From NCBI RefSeq assembly GCF_000485595.1, contig NW_014577223.1, forward strand, positions 203,741 to 259,287: a DNA stretch of 55,547 nucleotides. Direction: 5' to 3'. Of the stretch, positions 15,425-47,465 are shown one piece after another. Each line of letters begins with the position of its first letter. Positions within the stretch are counted from its first letter, which is position 1. Source of the stretch: Priapulus caudatus. Its lineage: Eukaryota; Priapulida; Priapulimorpha; Priapulimorphida; Priapulidae. A model generated the notes under the pieces. The model worked only from the letters and a program-made list of their open reading frames with translations. It had not been told where the DNA came from and ran no database searches. Both the position numbers and the translations under genes were made by a program.

Positions 15425-15965
15425 CTATAGGATAAACAAAACGTATAATTACACAACTGAAAGCACACTTTATAAACTACATGCACAAACAATATACGTT
15501 TAGAATACAAGCGCACACACAAACTTTCACAATAAACGATAGTTTTCTAAACGCACAATATACAATCATACAAAGCAGCACTAATCACAAGGGAAGAACA
15601 AAGGAAAAAACCACTTACTTTGGTCCTGTTGCTGGAAGTTAAATATGACGCCCTCGGGCAAGCTTGTAGTTGGTGCTGCATACATAAGACCCTGTGCAGT
15701 CTGATAAACTACTGTGCGTGGCAACGAATTTATAGTACTTGGTGTACTACTCGTGATAGGAATCATCATGTTTCCTAAAAATAATGGTAATAGAAAACTT
15801 GTTAATACAAATGAATGTTATGTCATGAGAAGAAGCGAAACAGATCAAGTGTATAGGAGACAGGTGATAAAAGCACAGGAAGTGCGATGAGAAAGAGGGA
15901 AAAACAGAGTGCGGTATAGCAAGGGAAGGAGAAAGAATACGTGAGAGATAGATAGATAGATAGAT

Positions 15966-16002
<37 letters not shown>

Positions 16003-18172
16003 GAGGAGAAGGGGGAGGAGAAGGAGGAGGAAGAGGAGAAAGAAGAGGAGGAGAAGGAGGATGAAAGACATATTAAGTAAAGTACTTACCAGACATAAGC
16101 GCTACAGATTGTTGTGCTGTGAGTTGTGAAAGTGTCGTTCCATCCGCAGCACCACTAGGGTTAACGCTGCTTCCTTGTGTAGCAGATGCTGAAATGATGC
16201 AGGAAAATATTCAAAGTAAATAACAACAGAACATGACTAACGTCTATAATGGCCTGCATCTATTTCTAGTTATTTTAAGTATCACTGCCAAGTAGTGCCT
16301 ATACGCAGAAATTCTACCTTTAAATAGTTGGAGGACTAAAAAGGAACTAAGTAAATATAGGTGACTTATAGATGAACATTCATCAAATACTTACTTGATA
16401 GATTCAATGCTTGTTGATGCTGACTCTGGGACACCTTGACTAGAGGAGGAGGGACATTTGTCTGTTGGGTAGAAGATGGTGGGTTGGAAGACATTGCTCC
16501 TAGCTGCACAGGCTGACCTGCAACAAATCAAAATAGTTGCTTATTAGCAACATAATCTAGATATTCCATCTGTGATGGTACATTATTAAAAGTTAATTTT
16601 CAACTGCAAAATCAAATAAGCGGATTGAAGCTCACTCTGAAATACTAAACCATGTGTATGGCAAACAATTATTAAACATGCCAAACAGACTACCTGAAAT
16701 CAGCAGCTTATTCAACATCCTTCCAGAATGGAAAAAAATTGTCAGACACCATAAGAACCACTCGTTTAGGAAAAACTGTGTGAAATGAGAAATTGTTGAT
16801 TAAATCAGGTTTCTGAACTCTTGCAAAGAAAGTACACTGGAGAGAATACTAACTGTAAAGCCACATTACAAACCTGGAGCAAGCATTGTGAAGCCAGCTG
16901 CCGGAGGAAGCTGCATTGAAAGCCCTGTAGATGGCCCCACTATCGCCTTGTTGGATAGAGAATAAGTACCCCCTGATGGCATTGCATTAGGCAATGGGTG
17001 GCTGTGGGCTGGGGTGGGTTGTGCCAGAGGAGCAGGGGAGTAACCATCCGATTGTGATCCATCCGAACTCATTCCAAATAACACGTGCTTAGAATCCTGT
17101 AGGTGATGAACATATATTGAACATATGGTGAATATATATATATACCTCAACAAAAACGTGTGAAACAATGTACTATTCCGAATAGTTGTACAATGTGTCA
17201 CATTGCTACATTGGGATTTGCACATTACTTACGCATGTACATGTACATATCAGCCACATCTAATTTTAACACACTACTTGAAATGTACAGTACATTTTGT
17301 TTTTTCTCATGTGCTTGTCGGTTGACATTTTGCAGCTATAAATAAGGTTCTTTTATTAACCACACTGAAGCAAGTTTAGGAATTTATTTCAAAGCAAAAC
17401 AAGCCAGCGTTGATGAGAACATTTATTCACTCCTATCAGACTCACAGAAACCCACGTTTCTTAATAAAACAATTTTTAGTAATTCGGTATAATCAGGATG
17501 GTACAAAAAATGTTTATATTAGTAACTGCCCAGTGTTTCTGGTGAGCAGCAAGCTAACTAGCGACCTTGCGGATTCCAGAAATGGTTACATTTTCTACTG
17601 TTGTGTAAGTGCATGCATGCATGCACGTACGTACGTACGTACGCACATATATATCCTGATATATATACATTTTATGCAAATCTTAACCAATGTGACTAAG
17701 AGTGCAGTTGCATGCTGTACTTATTTTCAGCAGCAGCTGTCCTCTGATGAAGCCGCCCCATATGGGGTTTCAGGACAAATATAGAGCAAGCAACCTTTGT
17801 AGGGCCAGACGTTCCTTAGCAAGAAGATGGCATGTACGAAGTTTAGCACTAAATGCATTGGGAGACCGGAGAGGGATTATACACGCATTAGATATGAAAA
17901 ATGGAGCAGTGGTAGACATAAATAGGAAGGCATGCGTCTGAATAGAGAACGACCCAAAGGGAAAGCTTGGGATACAATTTTGACGACAGACATACTCAAT
18001 TAATCTCTGCGTGGGAAATTAAAATTAGAATTAGAAACATTAATATCGTTCATTTATAATTATGTGGTTATAGTTCTGTAGACTGTTGTATTTTTTACTC
18101 AATCCGAAAGTGAAAGGAGAGAGTGGAAGAGAAATGAAGATGAACAGAGAGGAAGCAAGAGTGAGAGAGAGA

Positions 18173-18226
<54 letters not shown>

Positions 18227-18371
18227 TAGAGAGCGAGCGAGAGAAGAGAGGTGGGGAAAGGGAGATTGAGATGGAGACAAAAAAAAAAGTTTTGGAGGGC
18301 AATTTAAAACGGGCCAGAGAGTAATAAAAAAAAGGAGAAAGCGAGAAAGGGGGAGGGAGGGATGGAGGAAA

Positions 18372-18419
<48 letters not shown>

Positions 18420-21400
18420 GAAGAGCGAGGAGAGAAAGGGGGAGGAGAGGGGGAGGAGAGGGAGAGGAAAGGGAGATAGACTGAGAGCAATAAAGAAGGA
18501 AAAAGAGAAAGAAAGGGGGATGGGGAAAAAGATAGAGAGAAAAGAGGAGAGAGAGGAGAGAGACGGAGGGGTAGAGGAGAGGGAGAGGGAGAGAAAGAGA
18601 GAGCGAGTTACAGAGCAAGTGAAAGAGAGAGCGAGAGCAAGAGAGGGGAGGGAGAGGTAGAGGGAAAGGGAAGGAGAGAGAGTTACAGAGCAAGTAAGAG
18701 AGAAGAAAGAGAGAAAGGGGGAGGGAGAGAGAGAGTTACAGAGAAAGTCAGAGGGCAAACAGAAATAATCTCCTACTAAATAAATCTACCTGTGGCTTGG
18801 CCTCGTAATGCATGGTCTCTTAATGCGAGTACATAATCATTTAAAGGGTTTGGGCAGACATTCATAGCTCAAACACAATATCACATCAATTCTACAAATA
18901 AATAATCCTCTTTTTTCTCATCTACACGAGGAGAGAAACGGTAGGGGAATCACAAAATCAACAGAATTTTCTCGTTTCTACGAGACCACGGGAAGCCAAC
19001 TGTAGGCGTTCCCTAGTGCCATGCTTGCCGCCCCTGGTGCCTGCCATATTCGGAACCCAACACCGGGGAATGCTCTATATTTGGCACACAGGCACATGCC
19101 TGGCATTGAGCATGCATGGCAAATAGTTCTTCATAGGAAAATACAAGGGGCTCTTTGACGATTGCTTACACATGGGATGCAGGAGTAAATTCAGCAGATA
19201 TATTTGGCTTCCCTACTACACGCACTACGCAGCAGTACTGACACACATAGAAGAAGGAAATAGTGCTTAGCTACCAGGCCGAGTAAAACTAATAAACGTA
19301 GAATGTAATTTCTGTCATTTTAGCTCATTATATATAGCATTTAATTTAACAGTTAGTCAGGGCATTTACTTATAAGTTGCTATGGAATGCAGGATACATA
19401 TAATTCGTTTGAAGGATTAAATGCAGTATGCAGATGTAAAAGTATATATTTAGCTCTATCATGGGTAAAGCATTCGTTATATATGTTAACATAACAAAAG
19501 CTATCCTTTAAATTCTTTCAATCAAAATCTCAAGCCATTAGCCTTTCCTCAGAACTACCTCCAAGAGATTAAAGATCAAAACACAGTCAGTTTTTGACAA
19601 AAGCCTGTTTAGAGGAAATGTACATGTAAAACAATATAATTTTTTATTGTTAGACTGACCCGTATGTTTGCCGTCTCTTCAACTACGGCATAGGTGAGGT
19701 CGGTCTCCTCAAACCCTGTGGCACTCATTCGCTGGTCCAGAGCATTTTCGGCGCTCTCTCCATGCGGTACATCAGGCGAGTTCAGACATGTCTGTATGAG
19801 GGCCTTGCCTGTCTCTGAAGTTATCATAGGCTGAAGCTTGCGTGTTGCAAACGTGTAAACATGACCAGTTTCACTGGCCACTAGTAGCATAACCTGTGTC
19901 CCAGTCAATGTCGACAGTTCATATGCCTACAAAGAACAAATATTAGAACCGCTTAAAAAAACAAAGATAAAATCAGGTTTATATTCCATAACAAACAGCA
20001 TGTACACCGAGTTGAAATACAGTATTACAGTAAGTTACACTAAGTTATTACAGTATTACCTGCCTTACAAAAGCATAGCATTCATGGAAAAAAACATTTG
20101 TAATACGAAATTCTGTGATTTGACTCACGTTTTCCTATTGACTTCCATTATTATATATAATCATAAACTCTCCTAAACTATGACAGAAGGTTTCCCGACT
20201 AAATTTATCTTAGGTAATCCCTCAATCACTTCTAATATAAGCGTAATTGTAAATGCAAGTAAACATTATCATAAATGTATACTGGGTATTTAGTAGTGAT
20301 GTAACACAGGAAAGAAAGTTCATAATGAGCATTATTACCTTTACATCTAGAGTAAACTGGATCCAGGATACTGATTTTAAATGCACAATTATGAGTGCAA
20401 GTAAACGCTTTCAAACATACTTATTATATGGCTGTGAAAACCTTGTGTACTGCAAAGTAATTTGGGCAGACCATGCAACGTGCCATGAAGTAAAAACCAA
20501 TATTACCAGCTGAAAATCATTGTTGCCTACAGAGCAGGACTGCCACCTAGAAAACTGAACCCATAAGCGTGCCGCCAACCGAAAACCCTTGCCAAATTTC
20601 CCATTTTCTGTCGAACCTAATAATAACATTTTCATATGATACGACAAGTGTTACTGTCGTTTTATTCCTAAACAGTGAGGCAGTACTGTTTACCTGAATA
20701 CCGATGATTTCCATCATGCTAGCAACTGCATGGCTACATAATAGTGATTGAGCTCAACAAGCTTTTGAGTAGAAAAGCAGTTAACTCCTTTGAAAAATCA
20801 CATAAGAATTATATTATTGCTGTTTCGTATTGTGAATTTAGCAGTCATTGTTTGCAAATTAGGAATGGGAAAACTTACCTAACCCAGGGTTACTACTCTG
20901 TATGATCCTATGATTGTTATAGTTATGTTATATATTACATATATGTTTATTTATACATGGTGCACCACAGCCGAATCAGATACTGCACACAAATGCATGG
21001 CTTATTATGAATATTTGGGAAGTTTTACATTGTACAAGCGAAATTTATGGCTAATGCGCAATACATACATGTAGACTGCAGACATACTATGGTTTGCTAT
21101 ACAGTGTACTAGCTAATGCATGATCACCATATATATGAATATATAGTTATCCACTATCAATTGAATAACTGTATATATATATGATGACCAACATTGGCCC
21201 TGAAGCGAACATACGTACGTGAACGTACTACATACGTTATATGACGGCACACGATTGCTTCTTGCAGCTAGACAAATATTGCAAATACAGCACATGATAA
21301 AGCTAGCCCATATTTATTTTGGGTGATACTCCATTAGGAGTGTTCCTAACTTTAATGTCATTAATGGTCATAATAACATATATATATATATATGGTCATG

Positions 21401-22073
21401 GTCATATATCAGTTTGTGGTTTAATGTCATTTAGGTTAGGGTTAGGGTTAGGATTATCAATCATTGACATATTATATCATATTAATTGAAGTCATTAATC
21501 ATTAATCATTAATGATATCAAAGTAGGGAACACTCCTAATGGAGCGTTAGCCCCTATTTTAGATAAATCATAATATATGATCTAAGAAAAATTTTAATTT
21601 ATGCATTGAATCTTTGACTTTGTGTTTGCAACGTTTGAATTAGTAATACTAATAGACTATAGTCTATAGACTAGTTTATAGTAATACTAATAGTAATAGC
21701 ACGTTTCATTATTAACTATGGTATGTATATTGTCGGCCCTTACCTTTTTCATGATACCGGTTTTTCTCTTGCTAAAAGTGGTGTATCGCCTGAGCTTATT
21801 ATCTATGAACTCCATCTTAATTTTGACTCGTCCTTTTGTCTTTTTTCCGTTTGGATGCGGCATTTTCTTTGAGTTGGAAATGCCTTGCGACGTTGCTGTT
21901 GGCATGATCATGCCCATCGCTATATCTTCATCCGAATCGTCCGAGAGAATACCTGCGTCCATCGCACTGCGTTTCTCCCCCAGTCCAGTCGCTATAGCAT
22001 CACACAGGTGATGTCCTCCCATCGACGGTGTCGATGTAGGGAACACCATGCCCGGGGGTACAGAATTCTGCAT
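15294..22073 (-). CDS. SRF: Serum response factor, complete seven-exon gene
   Basis: Exons 22073-21744, 19926-19660, 17096-16874, 16517-16395, 16188-16090, 15774-15619 and 15424-15294 join to 1329 nt, 442 residues plus stop, with every splice phase agreeing. Residues about 76-165 are the MADS box and SAM extension, with GRVKIKMEFIDNKLRRYTTF, TGIMKKAYELSTLTGTQV and the later RKLQPMITSETGKALIQTCL, nearly identical to vertebrate SRF. DQRMSATGFEETDLTY follows, also diagnostic. The C-terminal half is Gln/Ser/Thr/Pro-rich, as in SRF transactivation domains, including a VMYAPTSGL-like block (LMYAAPTTSL). Known role: homodimer binding CC(A/T)6GG CArG boxes at immediate-early, actin and muscle genes with TCF or MRTF cofactors, in the nucleus. 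Human SRF is 508 residues, so this one is somewhat shorter. Promoter CArG boxes suggest autoregulation. Identification is very secure; the 3-prime exons rest on phase and composition. Confidence 0.95.
15619..15774 (-). CDS. SRF: SRF exon 6: conserved LMYA block
   Basis: Reads NMMIPITSSTPSTINSLPRT then VVYQTAQGLMYAAPTTSLPE. The LMYAAPTTSL part resembles the vertebrate SRF segment VMYAPTSGL, supporting homology beyond the MADS domain. Donor GTAAGT. Confidence 0.85.
15951..16070. repeat. (GATA)n-(GA)n-(GGA)n tract in SRF intron
   Basis: Purine-rich repeat in the short intron between SRF exons 5 and 6, starting about 20 bp beyond exon 5. On the transcribed strand it gives a long pyrimidine tract, so it should not block splicing. 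Confidence 0.9.
16090..16188 (-). CDS. SRF: SRF exon 5: Gln/Ser/Thr-rich
   Basis: Reads SATQGSSVNPSGAADGTTLS through SVALMS between TTTCAG and GTAAGT, phase 1 at both ends, so skipping it would keep the frame. Confidence 0.8.
16395..16517 (-). CDS. SRF: SRF exon 4: Gln/Ser/Pro-rich
   Basis: Reads QPVQLGAMSSNPPSSTQQTN through ALNLS. The TTGCAG acceptor and GTAAGT donor are both strong, and the phases fit. Confidence 0.8.
16874..17096 (-). CDS. SRF: SRF exon 3: Ser/Pro-rich linker
   Basis: Starts DSKHVLFGMSSDGSQSDGYS and ends FTMLAPG; acceptor CTACAG, donor GTTTGT. Its in-phase match (0 in, 1 out) with both neighbours supports it. No recognised domain; low-complexity transactivation-type composition. 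Confidence 0.8.
18105..18770. repeat. About 650-bp purine tract, (GA)n-rich, in SRF intron 2
   Basis: Almost pure A/G on the plus strand, with perfect (GA)n cores at about 18181-18220 and 18385-18416 and degenerate GGA/GAAA repeats elsewhere. Ser/Leu/Phe/Pro-rich minus-strand open frames up to 219 codons are artefacts. Confidence 0.9.
19660..19926 (-). CDS. SRF: SRF exon 2: second half of MADS box and SAM domain
   Basis: 89 codons starting AYELSTLTGTQVMLLVASET, then the dimerization strands and the DQRMSATGFEETDLTY segment. Phase 0 at both ends; the donor is GTCAGT, slightly off consensus. Confidence 0.95.
20000..21300. other. SRF intron 1, left part, no extra feature recognised
   Basis: AT-rich unique sequence with short (AT)n and TACG runs. 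No conserved exon or element seen. Confidence 0.5.
21322..21552. mobile_element. Inverted-repeat element in SRF intron 1 carrying TTAGGG repeats
   Basis: CTCCATTAGGAGTGTTCC near 21330 faces its reverse complement GGAACACTCCTAATGGAG near 21528-21545, with the match continuing inward through CATTAATG. The interior has an (AT)n run and TTAGGTTAGGGTTAGGGTTA at 21431-21450. It looks like a short MITE; no clear target-site duplication was seen. Confidence 0.6.
21744..22073 (-). CDS. SRF: SRF exon 1: N-terminus and first half of MADS box
   Basis: 110 codons from MQNSVPPGMV to TGIMKK, phase 0, donor GTAAGG. The MADS DNA-binding helix lies at residues 76-110. Upstream residues include an acidic SDDSDED patch, a plausible casein kinase II-type site as known near the SRF MADS box in vertebrates. 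The intron splits the MADS box right after IMKK. Confidence 0.95.
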
Positions 22074-22330
22074 CGTGAATCGGTAGTAAACGCGACGTAA
22101 AGAGAACTGTTTACAACTGTCCGGAGGTTGAGCACAACTTTCCGCAAAAGGAAATCAGAGTTGGGACGTAGCGCAGAAACACACCTACCATATCATGCCG
22201 CGCATATATAGTTCCGTAGTAATTTCTGAATCGCTAGTCGTACACAAGACATAACGATAACTAGTAACTATTTTCCTGCATTAAACGTTAAATTTAACAC
22301 AGTAAATTATCAAAAGTGTTAGAAATTCCT

Positions 22331-22349
22331 CATTTTTAAATATTATTGG
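22331..22349 (-). promoter_or_regulatory. SRF core promoter: CCAAT and TATA-like box
   Basis: On the minus strand CCGCCAAT (ending 22345) is followed at once by TATTTAAAAATG. Transcription would start near 22305, giving a leader of roughly 230 nt before the SRF ATG at 22073. Inferred from motif order and spacing. Confidence 0.45.
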
Positions 22350-22381
22350 CGGAGCGCTTCAAAAGTGCACGCCGCCCATGA

Positions 22382-22435
22382 CCATGTTTGGAACTTAGGG
22401 GTTCCCAAATATGGCAACCACGGTGCCATATAAGG
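22382..22435 (-). promoter_or_regulatory. CArG box cluster upstream of SRF
   Basis: Plus-strand CCATATAAGG (22426-22435) and CCAAATATGG (22405-22414) are perfect CC(A/T)6GG sites. CCATGTTTGG (22382-22391) is a one-mismatch site. Start-to-start spacings are 21 and 23 bp, about two helical turns, and the cluster ends about 40 bp before the TATA-like box. CArG boxes are bound by SRF itself, and mammalian SRF promoters also carry a CArG pair, so positive autoregulation is likely. Confidence 0.7.
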
Positions 22436-22747
22436 TTACATAAGCTTCCATCATCTGTCAATAGATGGCGCGCGAACACCATGTGCGTTCATTCATCAGC
22501 TCCTCGAATCAGCTGAACTTCATGCGCGAGATAATAGAAACACGCGCACACCTACACATGTAGAAATCAATAAGACTAGTCTTAGTGCTAGTGCTACGAA
22601 TACGATTGACTGCGTGCTTGATGCTATCCACAGAAATGTATCCGCATTGTGCCTAACTAGAATATAATTTCCATGATGTATGCTTCCATGATGCAGCTTC
22701 CATGCTGGTCCGCATGGAAGCTGCAGTGGCAACGTACCATTATGATT

Positions 22748-23193
22748 CAGTGGCGGATCGAGGATTTCAAGGAGGGGGTGAAAACAGGCCGGGGGTATGG
22801 GGGTCCTCCCCCGAAAATTTTGAAAATGTAGATCGCAGGAGATGGTATTTGAGGCACCTTTGAGTACATGAACAGCCTTTATTCTGACTACGACAATTCT
22901 CTTTTTAGTAGAACAATTCTTGCACTTGCAGCGCGGCATTGATTGCTGTACGTGGAAGGGCGGTCACCACCGCTGGGATGAGGGCGACAAAAAAACTCTT
23001 TCTTGGAATTGTGAAAAAAAGCTGCAAAACGGTGTTAGCTGCTTTGCCACGCAATTACATAATTTAACCCATGCATCAGCTGCTGTTATACTTGGCAATA
23101 ATTAATTGGTATATGTGTAAACATCATGTTAGTCCAACAGAGGGGGTGGCTAGCCACCCAATCAACCCCCCCCTCCCCCGGGACCCACCACTG
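22748..23193. mobile_element. Non-autonomous DNA element with CAGTGG ends
   Basis: Left end CAGTGGCGGATCGAGG and right end GGGACCCACCACTG are imperfect inverted copies. Both are followed inward by G- or C-runs and an AAAATTTTGAAAAT block, a layout seen in many invertebrate MITEs. The inside has no coding capacity. I see no convincing target-site duplication. Confidence 0.55.
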
Positions 23194-25959
23194 TGATGTG
23201 TGAGTATATAGTTACGATAAATACAGACGGATCTTTTAGACGTTAGTGCAAACATCACTCGGCATTCATCTATTAATGGTAAACAAAAGATAGTACGATA
23301 AGATACTTGCATATTTTCTCACTTCACTTTTATTCTTCAAAAAAAAAAACAGAAAGGAAAACTTACATCATCTTTATGTTAATACAATTAACTACATCTA
23401 CAGACCCTGGAAAACTGTTCTTAAACCTGGTAACGTCACAAGTAACAGTCTTAGACTGTCAACACAGAACGAATCACAACTATGTATATGCGTGTAAAGT
23501 CGGCAGGGTAAAAAAATTTCGCAGCAAGTAAGCCATCAGCCGCAAGTAAATAAATGGTTTATGAACGCTTCTCATGAAGGGAAATCTCAGTGTTCGCAAA
23601 AATTGAGGCGTTAAAAATTGTCAACACCACAATATCTGTCTTATCAAACTAATATAGTGTACAATAGTAAAACGTCTACTGGTTTCTGATTTGGAAAGAA
23701 TATTGATGAAAAATTACTAAAAACATTCAACTTTTAAAATTCTTTAGCATATAGATAACTTTGTCGATTAATGGTTTTTACATGTTAATAAATATGCGGA
23801 CATTATTGAGGAGATTTCCTTCTGCAAATCGTTGGGTCCTTCCACATACCGCAAAGGAACATAAACCATTTGTTATCACGGCGTCATCAGACCTCTCTTC
23901 ACAGAGGAAGACGGTTATTGCACTTCTACTCTCAACCATGCGGCAATGTTGCACGGACGTCAGAAGCAAACATTTCAATCTATACAGACAGGGCATAGGT
24001 CTTTCTAACCACCAAGAGCAAACGCCGCAAATTGTAAATAAAACTATAGCAGTGGACAACTGAAAGATCTCATTGATCTCCATCTAAATCACGGCTCTGT
24101 GTGCTTAAGAGATCGCACTTACAACAACACGGTGTTTGACACACAGACATTGACTCAGTATGCGCGCTACACATCAATGTGTAAAATTAGCCAAAAGCAC
24201 CATGAGAGAACACGATGATAGAAACAATACAAACAATGGGCACATGTATGCTCACTTCTTTAAAAAACAACTGAAAAAAGATCTAGAGTTGGTAGGCATG
24301 GATACAACCAACTCTTCCACATAAATACACCATTGTCGAAAAAGCGAGAAAATTATGTTTTAATAATTTCATGCTTAGCATCAGGTTTTTAAAACATTAT
24401 CAAAGACCGTATATAATTACGTACGGTCTTCATCATATATCGTCATGCTAGCCGATATACAGTGACTCCTCTTTTGGCCAGCATGCGCACGACTCTCTTC
24501 GAAGACCTTGCGGACTGAAGCACACGGTCGTTCCAGCGAGATCACGTACAAACGTCATAAATGTATAAAAGCATATTACGCACAAACATTGGCGAAGACA
24601 TACAGTTTGGCCCCACGAGATTGGTGAGCGTACGACTTCATACATGCGTATACATCTTCTTGCTGAAGTTGGAGACAGAGTCGGCACCAGCATGCAAGCT
24701 ACTCGCTCAGTATACACGAAAGAGCACAGCGGCTTCACCAAAGGTCAAAAAGCAGTGCACTGAATAGAAAAGGTCATCCGAGATTACGATCCACAACCAC
24801 ATTCATCATAAAATTATCTGTACACGTTCCCAATAGGGTTAACTTTACTAATACAACATTCCCACTGTATTATTGCTGTAGTTTGACAGCACAGTGTCGT
24901 CAAACATACACCTGCATGATAATAATAAAACCACTTACAACTAATCACGTACTCCATCCTTCACGTCTGAGAATTTCTCTAATTTAATTGGACAACATGA
25001 GACGTCATTAGTGTTTTCTAGTTCATATTAACAAGTATTTATACAAGTTGCAACTAGTCGGAGAGTGCTTTCTAGATCCGATGAACTGGATCATACCACA
25101 GAGTTTAATACTACAGCCAGTCGCAAGCTTAGATAAACGTACTGCGTAGATATGACGATGTTTTGCTCGTATTGTGAACAGTTGTTTATTCTCTGAATAT
25201 AGATCGCACTCCTTTGATCTTCTAAATCACGCACTAAAAGATAACCTTGCTATTCCATGTGTAATTTCTTCGAATGCATGCAATATTTGTTACAGAACTT
25301 ACTGTACAATATATACTTTGCCACTCAAGTGCCAAATCCCTTGCCTATAAAGCTGTTCATGAAATTACTGCAGTGACACGAAAGGAAGTAGGAAATCACC
25401 AGGAAAGGAAGTAGGAATATTTTCACTGAACATGTTTTACAGTTAATTTTACACAGCTTAATCGGCAAACATTAAATTACAATTCCTGAGCAGAACTATC
25501 TCGAGAAAAATTGCCGGGATAAAAATCATAGCAAGTGTCAGATTTGTCGTTTGAGTAGCAAATATCAAAATGTCAATTTCATCAGGACTATAAATACAGC
25601 AAATTTACAACTAATGCCTCTCATAGAGCTTTGGTCTGAAGTTCTCCTAACCACATTACATGATAAAGTAATACACACACAGTCCGATAACAACAGAGTT
25701 CCGAACACAAATCCATTTTCAAAGAACTTTCCTTTGATTCAGTAAAGTAATGTCTACAATTGCAATTCACGATTAACTGTACCTGTTCGCCAACTGCACA
25801 GGAACAGTAATATCTACACTCACTGCAACAATGCTGTAGCAGCACAATCAAGACTACACACGCCCACACAACAACCACTCTGATGCAACACAACCACATG
25901 GTCTTTGTGGGCCCATCATCTACAATGACCAGTAGCTTTTGTGCAGTGCAGGCTATTCA

Positions 25960-26360
25960 TATACGATGCAAGCATCAGTCGTGTGGAGCTGTACCAGGCG
26001 CACACAGCTATCAGCCTGGTGCATCCCATTATATACAACCCAACCGTCAGTGCTGTGCAGCCAATTGCTATACAATACAACCATCAGTGCTGTGCAGCCC
26101 ATTCTGATGCACCACATTATCAGTGCTGTGCAGTCTAACCTGACACAGTACAATAGTAGTTCTGTACAATCCACTCTGTCACATCACACCATCTATGCTG
26201 TGCAGTCTTCCCAGATGAACCATATAACTGGCTTGATGCAATCCAGACTAATGCAACGGGGCTATTAATGACATGCTGCCTATTCTGATGCAGCATAATC
26301 ATCAGTGCTGTGAAGGCCCTTCTAATACACCACACCATCAGCAGTGCCAGTGCTGCGAAA
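25960..26360. repeat. Degenerate minisatellite, about 40-bp unit
   Basis: A unit around ATCAGTGCTGTGCAGCC followed by CATTCTGATGCACCACAC recurs roughly ten times with substitutions and indels. Open frames across it on both strands are repeat-driven. Confidence 0.75.
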
Positions 26361-27116
26361 ACTCTGATGAAAACAGTCACAAACGTTGTGCAACTCAATC
26401 TGAAGCCAACCAATTAGGAGTGTCATCTGTAATGTTCCCTCAAATGGACCTTCATTGATGATAGGACGTCAAGTTTACCAAGCAAGTCCTGATAAGCAAT
26501 GAGCCCTCTTGCAACCAAGGAGCAAGTACGTTACTGAAGTTCAGTAGCAGTTTATTATTCACAGTAGGGCATACGAGGCATACAGCAGCTGAAACTCGAC
26601 ATTATCACACCTGTTTCTGTAGATTTTAGACTGCTTAGACGAAGTCTTGAACTCCAAAGCTGGACAGTGTCGCCACCTAGTGGCATATTAAAAATGCACA
26701 TCAGTTGACGAAAATAAAGTTTCAATCATGCTTCTATGGTCTATCTCCTGTTTAGCTCCATCTTTAAGGCTACAACGGAGAACAGAAAAACTGTCAATAT
26801 AACTATCAATTGTCAATGTAATTCGCACAACCATTACATTTATCACGTGCCATTAATTTAAATTCAATTGATGTGAAATTTTCTAAAAACACAGATACCA
26901 ATTAGTTAAGTGAACTTTCCAGTCCCTTATTCACTACTAGGCACCCTACAAATCTACAGTCTTGCTTATCCTACCTAGCATCTACCTGCTTTCATGCTAT
27001 GGCTTTATACTCGTCTTCCAAACCTGGTGTGTTATACCACACCATGATGAATTCCCCTCATCTCATATCTGGATTGGCATGAATTCCCTGAATTAACTAC
27101 TTTATGCCATCACTAA

Positions 27117-27118
<2 letters not shown>

Positions 27119-27155
<37 letters not shown>

Positions 27156-27595
27156 NNNNNNNNNNNNNNNNNNNNNNNNNNNNNNNNNNNNNNNNNNNNN
27201 NNNNNNNNNNNNNNNNNNNNNNNNNNNNNNNNNNNNNNNNNNNNNNNNNNNNNNNNNNNNNNNNNNNNNNNNNNNNNNNNNNNNNNNNNNNNNNNNNNNN
27301 NNNNNNNNNNNNNNNNNNNNNNNNNNNNNNNNNNNNNNNNNNNNNNNNNNNNNNNNNNNNNNNNNNNNNNNNNNNNNNNNNNNNNNNNNNNNNNNNNNNN
27401 NNNNNNNNNNNNNNNNNNNNNNNNNNNNNNNNNNNNNNNNNNNNNNNNNNNNNNNNNNNNNNNNNNNNNNNNNNNNNNNNNNNNNNNNNNNNNNNNNNNN
27501 NNNNNNNNNNNNNNNNNNNNNNNNNNNNNNNNNNNNNNNNNNNNNNNNNNNNNNNNNNNNNNNNNNNNNNNNNNNNNNNNNNNNNNNNNNNNNNN

Positions 27596-27677
<82 letters not shown>
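27119..27677. repeat. (CT)n microsatellite containing a 440-bp assembly gap
   Basis: (CT)n runs border N positions 27156-27595. The gap lies in the Ena/VASP intron after the tetramerization exon and may hide the gene's last exon. Confidence 0.95.
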
Positions 27678-27681
<4 letters not shown>

Positions 27682-27721
27682 CGCTCTCCCTTCCCTTCCC
27701 TTCCTACGGAATTCAAATTAC

Positions 27722-47448
<19,727 letters not shown>

Positions 47449-47465
<17 letters not shown>

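Larger units (their letters stand above)
22500..27100. other. Region between SRF promoter and Ena/VASP exons, no supported gene
   Basis: Contains the inverted-end element at 22748-23193, a hairpin with GACCGTA/TACGGTC arms at about 24404-24427, and the minisatellite at 25960-26360. It may include the 3-prime untranslated region and missing last exon of Ena/VASP. Open frames at 23761-24083 and 24448-24767 show no conserved features. Confidence 0.5.

Noticed and set aside
17739-17775. CTGATGA followed by a CCCCATATGGGG stem, resembling a hammerhead ribozyme as in Penelope-like elements
   Set aside because: The required GAAA after stem II is absent (the sequence reads TTTC), and no reverse transcriptase or GIY-YIG segment is nearby. 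At most a decayed fragment.
18099-18758. 219-codon Ser/Leu/Pro/Phe-rich minus frame, and similar ones at 5.1, 15.8, 27.1 and 34.3 kb
   Set aside because: Product of (GA)n/(CT)n tracts; some even run through the N gap.
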